A stretch of DNA of 64,000 nt from an uncultured Rhodopila sp. Lineage in GTDB: Bacteria > Pseudomonadota > Alphaproteobacteria > Acetobacterales > Acetobacteraceae. This document shows positions 44,231-53,313 of the stretch, piece after piece; position 1 is the stretch's first letter; each line of letters begins with the position of its first letter. Under the pieces are notes generated by a model, which was not told the DNA's origin, did no database searches, and saw only the letters and a program-made list of their open reading frames with translations. Made by a program: the position numbers and the translations under genes. The stretch is from positions 124,001 to 188,000 of the forward strand of contig CAIZFE010000109.1 in NCBI GenBank assembly GCA_903932145.1, given 5' to 3'.

Positions 44231-45238
44231 TTAAGATTCGTAACGGACAGGCGCTGAATCCCGCCGGCTGACGACATTGTCCACGATGAACAGCGGACGT
44301 TGCTTCGACTCCATATATAATCGGCCGAGGTATTCCCCAATCACGCCCAAGGTTATGAGTTGCGCACTGCCAATGATCAAAACGATCGTGGTCAGGCTGG
44401 TCCAGCCATCAACGGTTGATCCGCTCAGCCAGCTTCCCAATGTATAGATAACCATCATGAGACTTCCCAGACCGAGGGCAACGCCGAGGAAAGAAGCGGT
44501 GCGCAAGGGCGTGACCGAAAATCCGGTGACGGCATCAACGGCAAATCGCAACATCTTCAGGACAGGATAGTGCGTCGTACCGGCAAATCGGGCGTCTCGT
44601 TCATAATCCAACGGCACCTGTTTCAGGCCGATCCAGCTTACCATGCCCCTGATAAACCGGTGATGCTCCGGCATGCTGTTCAACTGATCGAGGACGCGGC
44701 GAGTGATCAACCGGAAGTCACCGGTATCGGCTGGAATATCGACATCGACCAGACTGCGCAACAACCGGTAGAACAGCTTTGCCGTCAGGATTTTGAACCG
44801 GGTTTCACCCTCACGCGAGCTGCGTTGTCCATACACAACGTCCGCCCCCGCATCGACTTGACGCATCATGGCGGCAAGCAATTCGGGCGGGTCCTGCAGA
44901 TCCGCATCGATGATCAGGACGCGCGCCCCGGAGCAAGCCTTCAACCCGGCGGTCAGCGCCGCCTGATGACCGAAATTGCGGGACAAATTAATGGCCACCA
45001 CATGTGAATCGGCAGCCAACAGGGTTTCGATGACATCACGAGTACGATCGCGCGAACCGTCGTTAACGAAAATGATCTCGTAGTCATCGCCTGCGACCTG
45101 CCGAACGGCATCGGTCATCCGGCGATGGAACTCGGGTAATCCTGCCTCTTCATTGTAACAGGGCGCCACGATTGACACGAGCGGACGCCGTGATCGCCGG
45201 CGAACGAAATTTTCAATATTATGAACGACTATGTCCAT
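44231..45238 (-). CDS. GtrB/DPM-like glycosyltransferase family 2
   Basis: 335 residues from the ATG with AGGAAAG six bases upstream; an ATG at 45265 is possible. GT2 domain: VSIVAPCYNEEAGLPEFH, FVNDGSRDRT, the metal site DADLQDPPELL, and DTGDFRLITRRVL. Two C-terminal helices (about 235-258 and 272-300) are followed by GEYLGRLYMESKQRP, the signature tail of bactoprenol-phosphate glucosyltransferases such as GtrB. It would load a sugar on undecaprenyl phosphate at the inner membrane for use by a GT-C enzyme, perhaps the convergent neighbour. Confidence 0.88.
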   Translation of the reverse strand: MDIVVHNIENFVRRRSRRPLVSIVAPCYNEEAGLPEFHRRMTDAVRQVAGDDYEIIFVNDGSRDRTRDVIETLLAADSHVVAINLSRNFGHQAALTAGLKACSGARVLIIDADLQDPPELLAAMMRQVDAGADVVYGQRSSREGETRFKILTAKLFYRLLRSLVDVDIPADTGDFRLITRRVLDQLNSMPEHHRFIRGMVSWIGLKQVPLDYERDARFAGTTHYPVLKMLRFAVDAVTGFSVTPLRTASFLGVALGLGSLMMVIYTLGSWLSGSTVDGWTSLTTIVLIIGSAQLITLGVIGEYLGRLYMESKQRPLFIVDNVVSRRDSAPVRYES

Positions 45239-45521
45239 TGGCACTTTCCTGACACGCTCAGACACTCAACGGGTTGGACCTCATTATGGTCGAGATCACA
45301 ACACGGTTAGCAGAGGGCGAGGATGACGTTCGCTTGATGTCTAGGGATTTAACCAGTTCTGTTCTCAATATTATCATTTCTCCCCGGCAATAGCGCGGAC
45401 GCCATCTCCTGATCAGGCGTGATTTGCGGATTGGTCGGGATGGGTCTTAACTAAAGTCCTCGGGCACCGTCCGGGCGACGGGCGTGATGTTCGGCGGGGC
45501 GCATCACTGGGGAGAGCAAAC

Positions 45522-45935
45522 ATGAACGACAACGTAGGGACCAACACCGGCAAATTGGCGCATGCAACCGTTGACAACGCCAACTACGTGGCCGGGCGCC
45601 GATCCTTCTTTAAATATCGCGACCTCGGCGTTACCGACGCGACCGGCGGCAAGATGCGGGCACAGGTGACCTCCGCCACGCAGGGCCTGGGAGAGCCGAC
45701 CGGGTGGCACTATCACGTCTGCGAGCATCAGCTTGTCTATATGCTGAAGGGCTGGGTCGATCTCGAATTCGAGGACGGCACGAAAGTGCATTTGACAGCC
45801 GGTGATTCGCTGATGATTCCCGGCGGGATGCGCCACAACGAAACGGCAACGGCGGACGAGCTTGAATTGCTGGAGGTTTCGGTACCGGCGGAGATGAAGA
45901 CGGTCGTCTGCGACGCCCCGACCGGGATGGGGTAA
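45522..45935 (+). CDS. cupin domain-containing protein
   Basis: 137 residues with a good ribosome site (GGGGAGA). A single cupin barrel: GWHYHVCEHQLVYMLKGWVDLEFEDG (metal-ligand His, His and the Gln in place of the usual Glu) and later DSLMIPGGMRHNETAT with the last His. The opening RRSFFKYRDLGVTDATGG is typical of cupins of unknown substrate in this group. A strong hairpin follows the stop. Confidence 0.85.
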   Translation: MNDNVGTNTGKLAHATVDNANYVAGRRSFFKYRDLGVTDATGGKMRAQVTSATQGLGEPTGWHYHVCEHQLVYMLKGWVDLEFEDGTKVHLTAGDSLMIPGGMRHNETATADELELLEVSVPAEMKTVVCDAPTGMG

Positions 45936-45942
45936 CCACCCG

Positions 45943-45970
45943 CTCCCCCGGGTTCGCTGACCCGGGGGAG
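45943..45970 (+). terminator. hairpin after the cupin gene
   Basis: A perfect 11-bp stem (CTCCCCCGGGT / ACCCGGGGGAG) with a 6-base loop starts 8 bases after the stop codon. No T run follows, so it is a strong stem but not a textbook intrinsic terminator. Confidence 0.5.
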
Positions 45971-46164
45971 ATGGCGTGGCGCCCGGCGATCAATGCGTTG
46001 CCGGTGAGATCCCCTGGTTCGTCAATGGCCGATGACGGGCTGGCCATGGCGGGGAGGAAACGGCATCAGTCTGGAGCGGTGATGATCTGATCTCGCCCGG
46101 CGCGACGTTCATGAGCGGTTTCCCACAGCGAGGAAATCGTCACGAAACTGATCCCCGCAGCCCC

Positions 46165-47664
46165 TCAACCCGCCAACGCTTCCTCAGCATGAGGGTCGCC
46201 CGGCGCCGTCGCCCGGGCCAGTTCCACCAGCGTCACAATCCGCCGGCCGGCGCCATCCATCTGACACACGATCAGTTCCTGCTCCTCCATGTACGTCAGC
46301 ACCCGCCTGGCACGGCCCAACGAGCGGGTGCCATAGGCCCGCGCAATCGCCAGGTCGCTCGGACAGGACAGGCCGTCCAGCGCGGCACGGGCGATCATCA
46401 TGAAGATGCCTTGCATATCCTCGGGCAGGTTGGCGCCGCGGGCCTGGACATCCTGCCAGACATCATCATCTGCCATCTCGGCGCTGATGCCGGCGCGCGC
46501 GCGGGTCAGCATGCGGCGGAAGGCGTTCAGGTCCGGCGCCCCGGCGCCGGGACCCTCGATCCGGCAGCGGACCAGGAAATCCTGGTAGAGTACGCCGATG
46601 GCGCGAAAGCCGGCCTCAGGGTCCGCCAGAATGGCGCCCAGGATGCGGTCCATCCGCTCGCGCCGTTCCGCCAGTTTCTCGGGGCTCTGCAATTCCTCCA
46701 CCGCTTCGGCGCGGTTCTCCCTGGCGGCGGATTTCGCGGCCATGAGTTGAATCAGCAGGTCAGGCTCCGGCGGCCATGGCGGCGGACGCCTGACCCGGGG
46801 AGCCTCGGGAGGTGGCGCTGCCAGGATAACGGCACGCGCATCCTCCAGCATTGCCTCCGGCATCGGCATCAGCCGCGGCGTCGCGTTGGGCGGCTGCGTC
46901 TCTGTCGTGCCGATGTGAATACCCAGCGGGCTGCGGGACAGGGCCGGACCCAGCGCCATGAAATGCCCGCGCTCCAGGTCGCGGAACGCTTCCGCCTGCC
47001 GCCGTTCCATCCCCAAAAGGTCGGCGGCACGCGCCATATCGATATCCAGAAAGGTGCGGCCCATCAGGAAGTTGGACGCCTCGGCCGCGACGTTCTTGGC
47101 GAGCTTCGCCAGCCGCTGGGTCGCGATCACGCCGGCCAAACCGCGCTTGCGGCCGCGGCACATCAGGTTCGTCATCGCACCCAGGGAGAGCTTACGCGCC
47201 TCATCCGACACATCCCCGGAGACGGCCGGCGCAAACAATTGTGCCTCATCCACCACGACCAGCATCGGGTACCAGTGGTCGCGCTCAACATCGAACAGGC
47301 CGCCCAGGAAGGCGGCGGCACGGCGCAACTGGTCCTCGGCATCGAGGCCTTCGAGATTGAGCACAGTAGAGACACGATGGATGCGCGCCCGCTCTCCCGC
47401 CACCTGTAGGCCGTGTTCGTTATGGAGTTCGGCATTGATCACCAGGTGGCCGAAGCGTTCCGCCAGTGTCACGAAGTCGCCCTCAGGATCGATCACCGCC
47501 TGCTGCACCCGGGGGGCGCTCTGTTCCAGCAGCCGGCGCAGCAGGTGGGATTTGCCGGAACCCGAATTGCCCTGAACCAACAGACGGGTGGCCAGCAATT
47601 CCTCAAGGTCGAGCGTCGCCGGGTGTCCCGCCTTTGTGTATCCCAACCCGATCGCGACCGTCAT
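46165..47664 (-). CDS. HerA/DUF87-like ATP-binding protein
   Basis: 499 residues. Walker A LLVQGNSGSGKSHLLRRLL near residue 30, then VIDPEGDFVTLAERFG, Walker B MLVVVDEAQLFAP, CRGRKRGLAGVIATQRLAKL with sensor and arginine-finger region, and FLMGRTFLDIDMARAADLLG. This is the HerA/FtsK-like hexameric ATPase fold. A C-terminal helical region without recognised domain follows. Relatives are DNA translocases; some HerA proteins work with nucleases in phage defence, but no nuclease is adjacent. The nearest same-strand neighbours are a toxin-antitoxin pair 66 bp upstream. Confidence 0.8.
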   Translation of the reverse strand: MTVAIGLGYTKAGHPATLDLEELLATRLLVQGNSGSGKSHLLRRLLEQSAPRVQQAVIDPEGDFVTLAERFGHLVINAELHNEHGLQVAGERARIHRVSTVLNLEGLDAEDQLRRAAAFLGGLFDVERDHWYPMLVVVDEAQLFAPAVSGDVSDEARKLSLGAMTNLMCRGRKRGLAGVIATQRLAKLAKNVAAEASNFLMGRTFLDIDMARAADLLGMERRQAEAFRDLERGHFMALGPALSRSPLGIHIGTTETQPPNATPRLMPMPEAMLEDARAVILAAPPPEAPRVRRPPPWPPEPDLLIQLMAAKSAARENRAEAVEELQSPEKLAERRERMDRILGAILADPEAGFRAIGVLYQDFLVRCRIEGPGAGAPDLNAFRRMLTRARAGISAEMADDDVWQDVQARGANLPEDMQGIFMMIARAALDGLSCPSDLAIARAYGTRSLGRARRVLTYMEEQELIVCQMDGAGRRIVTLVELARATAPGDPHAEEALAG

Positions 47665-47730
47665 GTTTCGACTCGAAGCCTTTTAGAGCGAAGGGGCTTC
47701 TTAGCGGACCTCAGCCGATCAAACACGCAT

Positions 47731-48072
47731 TTACCGCCGCCCGGCCGGCAGCGCGGGTTCGACAGACAGCCGCATGCCGACCGTGCCCAGCACCGCGATC
47801 AGCGTCTTGAGCGTCGGATTGCCCTGCGGCGACAGTGTGCGATAGAGCGATTCGCGGCTGATCCCGGCCTTCGCCGCGACCATGCCGAGTCCGCCATGCG
47901 CCTCGGCGACGGTGCGCAACGCCAGCAGGCCGCCGGCACGGTCTTCCGGATCGTCGAGGGATTCCATGGCGGCCTTCAGGTAGGCGACGGTCAGTTCCGG
48001 GTCCGCGGCGAGTTCGGCGACTTCGCGGTCATGGTGCGAGACGGTGCCTGTCAGAGGGGGGCGGTTGCTCAT
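47731..48072 (-). CDS. antitoxin (XRE-type addiction module antidote)
   Basis: 113 residues. After an N-terminal arm, the pattern ELTVAYLKAAMESLDDPEDRAGGLLALRTVAEAHGG and then the helix-turn-helix GMVAAKAGISRESLYRTLSPQGNPTLKTLIAVLGTVGMRLSVEP is the putative addiction module antidote family that pairs with RelE-type killers. Its start overlaps the toxin stop (ATGA). The toxin-first order is the one common for HigBA-like modules. Confidence 0.88.
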   Translation of the reverse strand: MSNRPPLTGTVSHHDREVAELAADPELTVAYLKAAMESLDDPEDRAGGLLALRTVAEAHGGLGMVAAKAGISRESLYRTLSPQGNPTLKTLIAVLGTVGMRLSVEPALPAGRR

Positions 48073-48389
48073 GGCTGGCGTTCCTTCCATTCGGTCCATA
48101 GGGTCTGGGCGCGGACGATGTCCGCCGGTTGGGTTTTCTTGTCGCCGCCGCACAGCAGAAGCACGATGGTGCTGCCGTAGCGGCCAAAATAAACGCGGTA
48201 GCCGGGACCAACATGAATCCGGCGTTCCGTCACGCCGCCGCCAACGGATTTACAGTCGCCGAAATTGCCGGCTTCGATTTGGTGGAGGCGGACGCGAATG
48301 CGGGCGGCGGCAACCTTGTCGCGAAGGCTGCGTAGCCAGTCGGTGAAGGGTTCGGTTCCATCGTCACGCTGATAGCGAAGCAATTCAAT
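48069..48389 (-). CDS. RelE/ParE family toxin
   Basis: About 106 residues. The body FTDWLRSLRDKVAAARIRVRLHQIEAGNFGD, then CKSVGGGVTERRIHVGPGYRVYFGRYG and IVLLLCGGDKKTQPADI, is the RelE/HigB-like killer family with its usual basic active-site residues. The start is unclear: relatives begin MIE..., which corresponds here to ATT at 48389; TTG at 48383 or TTG at 48425 are the alternatives. The predicted promoter and operator overlap the more distal start, which argues for a start at or after 48389. Translationally coupled to its antitoxin. Confidence 0.85.
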   Translation of the reverse strand: MELLRYQRDDGTEPFTDWLRSLRDKVAAARIRVRLHQIEAGNFGDCKSVGGGVTERRIHVGPGYRVYFGRYGSTIVLLLCGGDKKTQPADIVRAQTLWTEWKERQP

Positions 48390-48396
48390 GACCGGG

Positions 48397-48425
48397 ACTG
48401 TAGCCTGAAGGCTACAATCTGTCAA
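48397..48425 (-). promoter_or_regulatory. toxin-antitoxin promoter with embedded operator
   Basis: On the minus strand TTGACA (48425-48420), a 17-base spacer and TACAGT (48402-48397) form a good sigma-70 promoter. The perfect palindrome TGTAGCCT-GA-AGGCTACA (48399-48416) covers the spacer and -10 box, as expected for autorepression by the toxin-antitoxin complex. Transcription should begin around 48389-48391, right at the toxin start. Confidence 0.7.
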
Positions 48426-48607
48426 GGGAAATCCAGGCGACCTTAACGTCATCAACCAATCCTTTCCGCAGCGTGAGAGTGGCAGCGAGAAACCGGCTCG
48501 CGCACGCCGCACATTAGATTGGAAAGGTTGATGAAAAGTTAACGCGGGCCGCCGTCTCCCGGGATTGTCGTTACGCTCAATCTGGGGGTAACGAATGCTT
48601 CCGGGTG

Positions 48608-49687
48608 CTAATCCGGACTGCCGCGCGGCACCGAGGGAACCGTCGCTCTCCAACGTGCGACGGCAACACCGTGGGCTTCATACGTGCGGGAGAACACATG
48701 CCCACCCGACCCGTCCGCGACAAAGAACAGGTCGTCGCTGTTCGCCGGGTGCAGCACCGCATGCAGGCTGCTCAGTCCCGGCGAGCAGATCGGCGCCGGC
48801 GGCAGGCCAACGCTTCGATACGTGTTGAACGGATCGTTCCGCTCCAGCTCCGTTCGCGTGAGATGATGATCCAGTACGCCGGCGCCGTTGCTGGCCAGAT
48901 AGACCACGGTCGGATCGGCCTGTAGCTTCATCCCCTGGCGCAAACGGTTCAAATAAACGGCGGCAACGTGAGGACGTTCTTCCGGTTTAGCCGTCTCCCG
49001 CTCCACGATGCTGGCCAGGATCAGGGCATCGCGCGGGCTGCTCAACGGCAGGCCGGGCGCACGATCGGACCATGCGGCGGTAATGTCCCGGTCCATCGCG
49101 ACCTTGGCTCGGGCGACGAGGGCCGCCCGGTCGGTGCCGAGTTCATAGTCGTAGGTTTGCGGCAGCATCGCCCCTTCCTCGATCGTCCGTACCTCACCCG
49201 TCATCGCCTCGGCATGCGCCAGGACGGCGACGATCTGCTGCGCGGTCAGGCCCTCGGCGATGGTCAGATGATGTTGGACGGGATGCCCGGTGCGCAAAAT
49301 CGCCAGCACCTGCAGGACGGAGGCTCGGGCAGGAAACGCGAATTCGGCCGCATGCAGCGGGCCATCGGCGCGCGTCAACCAGACGGCACCACGAAACAGT
49401 AGCGGATTGGCGATGACCTCGTCGCGGGTCAGCGCGTCAGCAACCCGGGTGGTTCCACTGTGCGGCACGATGATAGTACGAGCATCAACCAGCGGCCCCG
49501 GTTGGCGCATAAAGCCGTCCCACCAGCGGACGCCGTATGCAACCGAACCGGCCCCGACCGCCACGACAACGCCGACTATTGCGCCAGCAATGCCGATTGA
49601 CCGCCACCGCCGCCCCCGGGGTTTGGGAGCGGACGGAGCGGACGGATCAGTGGGCGGCGCGGAAGATGACAGAGGCGTTGGTACCAC
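48608..49687 (-). CDS. mltG: endolytic transglycosylase MltG
   Basis: 359 residues. A proline-rich cytoplasmic start and one membrane helix (about 30-55) are followed by a LysM-like part and the YceG domain with LILASIVERETAKPEERPHVAAVYLNRL, in which the Glu of VERET is catalytic, and LQADPTVVY and RNDPFNTY(R). It cuts nascent glycan strands and so sets their length. The start lies 41 bases inside the fabF end, a frequent coupling in this operon. Confidence 0.93.
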   Translation of the reverse strand: MVPTPLSSSAPPTDPSAPSAPKPRGRRWRSIGIAGAIVGVVVAVGAGSVAYGVRWWDGFMRQPGPLVDARTIIVPHSGTTRVADALTRDEVIANPLLFRGAVWLTRADGPLHAAEFAFPARASVLQVLAILRTGHPVQHHLTIAEGLTAQQIVAVLAHAEAMTGEVRTIEEGAMLPQTYDYELGTDRAALVARAKVAMDRDITAAWSDRAPGLPLSSPRDALILASIVERETAKPEERPHVAAVYLNRLRQGMKLQADPTVVYLASNGAGVLDHHLTRTELERNDPFNTYRSVGLPPAPICSPGLSSLHAVLHPANSDDLFFVADGSGGHVFSRTYEAHGVAVARWRATVPSVPRGSPD

Positions 49688-50909
49688 CGAAACCGAAGCT
49701 GTTGGACAGAACCACTTTGATCCGCCGCTGCTGCGCCTCTTTGGCCACCCGGTCGATCACGCTCGCACGGCTGGGTTCATCGAGGTTCAACGTCGGCGGC
49801 GCGACTCCATCGCGAATCGCGAGAATGGAGAATACCGCCTCGATCGCGCCGGCGGCCCCCAGCAAATGGCCCGTTGCCGACTTTGTGGACGACATCGCCA
49901 AACCGTGCGCGGAGTTACCGAACAACCGCTCAACCGCTTCGAGCTCGAGATCATCGCCCATCGGCGTGGAGGTGCCGTGCGCGTTGACATACTGGATGTC
50001 ACCCGCCGAAAAGCCACCGCTTTTCATCGCATTGCGCATGGCCCTGTAGGCGCCTTCATGCCCCTCGGCCGGTGCGGTGATGTGATGAGCGTCGCCCGAC
50101 ATGCCGTAACCCGACACTTCGGCGTAGATCTTCGCACCGCGCTTTTTGGCGTGCTCGTATTCTTCCAGCACGACACAGCCGGAGCCTTCACCCATCACGA
50201 AGCCATCGCGATCCTTGTCCCAGGGACGCGATGCGGCGGCGGGATTGTCGTTAAAGCCGGTGGACAGCGCTCGGGAGGCACAGAACCCGGCGACTCCGAT
50301 TTCGCAGACCGTGGCTTCGGCACCGCCGGCCAGCATCACGTCGGCATCACCCAGACCGATCAGGCGCGCGGCATCGCCGATCGCGTGAACGCCGGTGGCG
50401 CAGGCCGTGACGACCGAATGGTTGGGGCCTTTGAAGCCGAATTTGATGGACAGGTGCCCGGACGCCAGATTGCCCAGCGCCGAGGGAATAAAGAACGGCG
50501 ACAGCCGCTTAGCCTTGCCCTGAGAGACAAGAACCGACGCTTCATACACCGTCTGCAAGCCACCGATTCCCGAACCGACCATGACGCCCGTGGCGCAACG
50601 ATCTTCTTCGGTTTGCGGCACCCAACCGGAATCCTCGACTGCTTCGGAGCCGGCGACCATCGCATGATGGATGAAGCGATCCATCTTCTTCTGGTCTTTG
50701 ACCGGAATCCACTCGCTGAGGTCCAGCCCGCCGGTGGCACGGATGCCCGGAGGCACCTGGCCGGCCACTTTACAGGGCGAATCCTTGGCATCGAACGCCG
50801 TAATGGCGCCGATACCGGATTCCGCATTGATCAAACGACGCCAGACGTGTTCCACGCCCACGCCAAGGGGACAGGCAATGCCCATGCCCGTCACCACTAC
50901 ACGACGCAT
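49647..50909 (-). CDS. fabF: beta-ketoacyl-ACP synthase II
   Basis: 420 residues. The active-site Cys is at about residue 170 (VVTACATGVHAIGDA), with His residues in VNAHGTSTPMGD and KSATGHLLGAAGAIE. The C-terminal NSFGFGGTNASVIF is complete. It condenses malonyl-ACP with growing acyl-ACP. The order fabD-fabG-acpP-fabF-mltG is the standard proteobacterial fatty-acid operon; fabH is not in the window. Confidence 0.97.
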   Translation of the reverse strand: MRRVVVTGMGIACPLGVGVEHVWRRLINAESGIGAITAFDAKDSPCKVAGQVPPGIRATGGLDLSEWIPVKDQKKMDRFIHHAMVAGSEAVEDSGWVPQTEEDRCATGVMVGSGIGGLQTVYEASVLVSQGKAKRLSPFFIPSALGNLASGHLSIKFGFKGPNHSVVTACATGVHAIGDAARLIGLGDADVMLAGGAEATVCEIGVAGFCASRALSTGFNDNPAAASRPWDKDRDGFVMGEGSGCVVLEEYEHAKKRGAKIYAEVSGYGMSGDAHHITAPAEGHEGAYRAMRNAMKSGGFSAGDIQYVNAHGTSTPMGDDLELEAVERLFGNSAHGLAMSSTKSATGHLLGAAGAIEAVFSILAIRDGVAPPTLNLDEPSRASVIDRVAKEAQQRRIKVVLSNSFGFGGTNASVIFRAAH

Positions 50910-50945
50910 TGCAACAGGCCTTTCGCGCTGATCGAACAGCAGATC

Positions 50946-51182
50946 TTACTGCTTCTTCTTTTCAATATATTCGATCGCATCCTTAACGGTGGCGATCTTC
51001 TCAGCCGCATCCTCGGGGATCTCGACTTCGAATTCCTCTTCGAACGCCATCACCAACTCGACCGTATCAAGGCTGTCGGCGCCCAGATCGTCGATGAAGG
51101 ATGCTTCGAGCGTCACCTTCTCGGCGTCAACGCCGAGATGTTCCACTACGATCTGTTTGACCTTGTCTGCAATCTCGCTCAT
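50946..51182 (-). CDS. acpP: acyl carrier protein
   Basis: 78 residues. The phosphopantetheine attachment Ser is residue 37 in [18 protein letters not shown]. The acidic four-helix make-up is typical. It carries acyl chains in fatty-acid synthesis. It has a 166-bp gap upstream, so an own promoter is likely for this highly expressed gene, and fabF follows 36 bp later. Confidence 0.97.
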   Translation of the reverse strand: MSEIADKVKQIVVEHLGVDAEKVTLEASFIDDLGADSLDTVELVMAFEEEFEVEIPEDAAEKIATVKDAIEYIEKKKQ

Positions 51183-51348
51183 CGGCTTAGCTACTCCTGA
51201 ACTCAGTGTTCGTTATGGTCGTTGTCCGGCTTATCCCAACCGGCGCCTTGTCCCGGTCCACGAAGCGAGCCCGCGCCGAACATAGCCAGGGGGCGCTTAG
51301 CATGCTTTCCGCGGGACGGGAAAGGGCGGCAGTCAAGCCGGTCTGGTG

Positions 51349-52086
51349 TTAAATCATCGCCATGCCGCCATTAACGTGCAGTGTGGCGCCAGTGACCCAC
51401 CCTGCCTCGTCGGAGGCGAGATAAGCGACGGCGCCGGCGATGTCGGATGGCTGCCCCAACCGCCGCAACGGGATCGATTCGGTCAGCTTGGTCCGTTGCG
51501 CTTCGCCCAGGACGTCCGTCATCGGGGTGACGACGAATCCGGGGGCCACCACGTTGATGGTGATCCCGCGGGACGCGACTTCCTGCGCCAGCGCCTTGGT
51601 CATGCCCACCAAACCGGCCTTGGCGGCGGCATAGTTGGCCTGACCGGCGTTGCCGGTGGCACCGACGATCGACGAAATATTGATGATGCGCCCGGCCCGC
51701 CGGCGCAGCATGCCGCGCAGCACGGCGCGCGTCAGCCGGAACGGCGCCGACAGATCGACATCGATCACCGCCTGCCAATCGGCATCGGACATCCGCAACG
51801 CGAGCATGTCGCGAGTCATCCCGGCGTTGTTGACCAGAATGTGGAGCGGACCGATGGCAGCCTCTGCCGTTTCGATCAGGGCGTCGGGTTCCGAGGCATC
51901 CCGCAAATCCGCAGGGCAGACATGCGTGCGCTCACCCAGTTCGATCGCCAGGGCTTCGAGCGCGTCGCGCCGCGTGCCGGACAGGGCGACGATCGCGCCC
52001 TGAGCATGCAAGGCGCGGGCGATGCCCGCACCGATGCCACCGGACGCGCCGGTAACCAGCGCGGTCTTGCCGTCCAATCGGAACAT
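51349..52086 (-). CDS. fabG: 3-oxoacyl-ACP reductase
   Basis: 245 residues. NADPH motif TGASGGIGAGIA, NNAGMTRDMLALRM, catalytic Ser in INISSIVGATGNAGQANYAAAKAGL with Tyr and Lys in YAAAK, and the end GWVTGATLHVNGGMAMI. This is the canonical FabG of the fab operon. It reduces beta-ketoacyl-ACP. Confidence 0.96.
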   Translation of the reverse strand: MFRLDGKTALVTGASGGIGAGIARALHAQGAIVALSGTRRDALEALAIELGERTHVCPADLRDASEPDALIETAEAAIGPLHILVNNAGMTRDMLALRMSDADWQAVIDVDLSAPFRLTRAVLRGMLRRRAGRIINISSIVGATGNAGQANYAAAKAGLVGMTKALAQEVASRGITINVVAPGFVVTPMTDVLGEAQRTKLTESIPLRRLGQPSDIAGAVAYLASDEAGWVTGATLHVNGGMAMI

Positions 52087-52105
52087 GGCGGCTTCTCCTT
52101 TTCCG

Positions 52106-53068
52106 TTAGAGGCTTTTCAGGATGGCTTCGATTTCCGCCGGCGTGCCGGCGGACTTCCCGGACGCATCCGGCGCGATTCGCTTGATCAACCCCGTCAGTA
52201 CCTTGCCGGCCCCGAGTTCGATGAAACTATCCACGCCGGAGTCGATCATCGCGGTGACGCATTCGCGCCAGCGGACAGTCGCGGTGACCTGTTGGATCAG
52301 CAGGTCACGGATTCGCGCCGGGTCGGTTTCGCGCTTGGCCGAGACGTTCGCAACCAGCGGCACACAAGGCGCCTTCGGTACGGTCGTTTCCAGCGCTTCC
52401 GCCATGGCGTCGGCGGCCGGCGCCATCAAAGCGCAGTGGAACGGCGCCGACACCGGCAGCAGCATGGCGCGCTTGATGCCTTTGGTCTTGGCGATCTCGA
52501 TCGCCCGCTCGATCGCGCTGCGATGGCCGGAGATCACCACCTGGCCGCCGCCGTTGTCGTTGGCGGGTTCCACCACTTCGGAGTTGCCGGTTTCCGGATT
52601 ATGCGCGGCCTCGGCGCAGATCGCGCGGGCCTGGTCCATGTCGGCGCCCAGCAGGGCCGCCATCGCGCCCATGCCGGCGGGGACCGCCTTCTGCATGGAC
52701 TGGCCACGTAGCTTCAGCAGACGAGCGGCATCGGTGACCGAGAAGGCTCCGGCGGCGGCCAGCGCGCTGTATTCGCCCAGGGAATGCCCGGCGACCACGA
52801 GCGCCTTGCGTTGCAGGGTAGTGCCGCCCTCGTGTTCCAGCACGCGCAAAACGGCCAGCGAGTGGGCCATCAGGGCCGGCTGGGTGTTTTCCGTCAGCGT
52901 CAGTTCCTCGTGCGGCCCTTCGAACATCAGCTTGGACAGCTTCTGTTTCAGGGTCTCATCGACCTCCTGGAAGACCTCCCGAGCGGCGGCGAAGGCAGCG
53001 GCGAGGTCGCGGCCCATGCCGACGGCCTGACTACCCTGGCCCGGAAAGATGAAGGCGTGAACCGGCAT
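52106..53068 (-). CDS. fabD: malonyl-CoA:ACP transacylase
   Basis: 320 residues. FIFPGQGSQAVGMGRDLAA at the start; the nucleophile Ser96 in VAGHSLGEYSALAAAG; the active-site His in PVSAPFHCALM; and the ending ELGAGKVLTGLIKRI. It loads malonate on ACP. It is the first gene of the operon; the 245-bp gap upstream (53069-53313) carries no gene and probably the promoter. Confidence 0.96.
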   Translation of the reverse strand: MPVHAFIFPGQGSQAVGMGRDLAAAFAAAREVFQEVDETLKQKLSKLMFEGPHEELTLTENTQPALMAHSLAVLRVLEHEGGTTLQRKALVVAGHSLGEYSALAAAGAFSVTDAARLLKLRGQSMQKAVPAGMGAMAALLGADMDQARAICAEAAHNPETGNSEVVEPANDNGGGQVVISGHRSAIERAIEIAKTKGIKRAMLLPVSAPFHCALMAPAADAMAEALETTVPKAPCVPLVANVSAKRETDPARIRDLLIQQVTATVRWRECVTAMIDSGVDSFIELGAGKVLTGLIKRIAPDASGKSAGTPAEIEAILKSL

Positions 53069-53313
53069 GCGTTGGGGACTCTCGGAAATGTCGAATGATC
53101 AGCGGGCAGCGTTGGCGGGCGGGGCGTAACCCCGGGTAACGGGACTGTCAAGGAATACGCAAGGATCGGGAGCGGGCGGGGCAGCTTGGCTTGCCAGCCC
53201 GGGCTGCCTCCCCCTGGCAGGCTTGGTCCAGGACAGGCCGATGGTCGAGGGGCCGAGACCAAGGGAGATATGCGCCGATGGCCTCGCCGCCCCGATGAAC
53301 TCACCAGCGCATA

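Noticed and set aside
49290-51200. 636-codon plus-strand frame opposite mltG, fabF and acpP
   Set aside because: Runs across three well-supported genes on the other strand and has no domain pattern.
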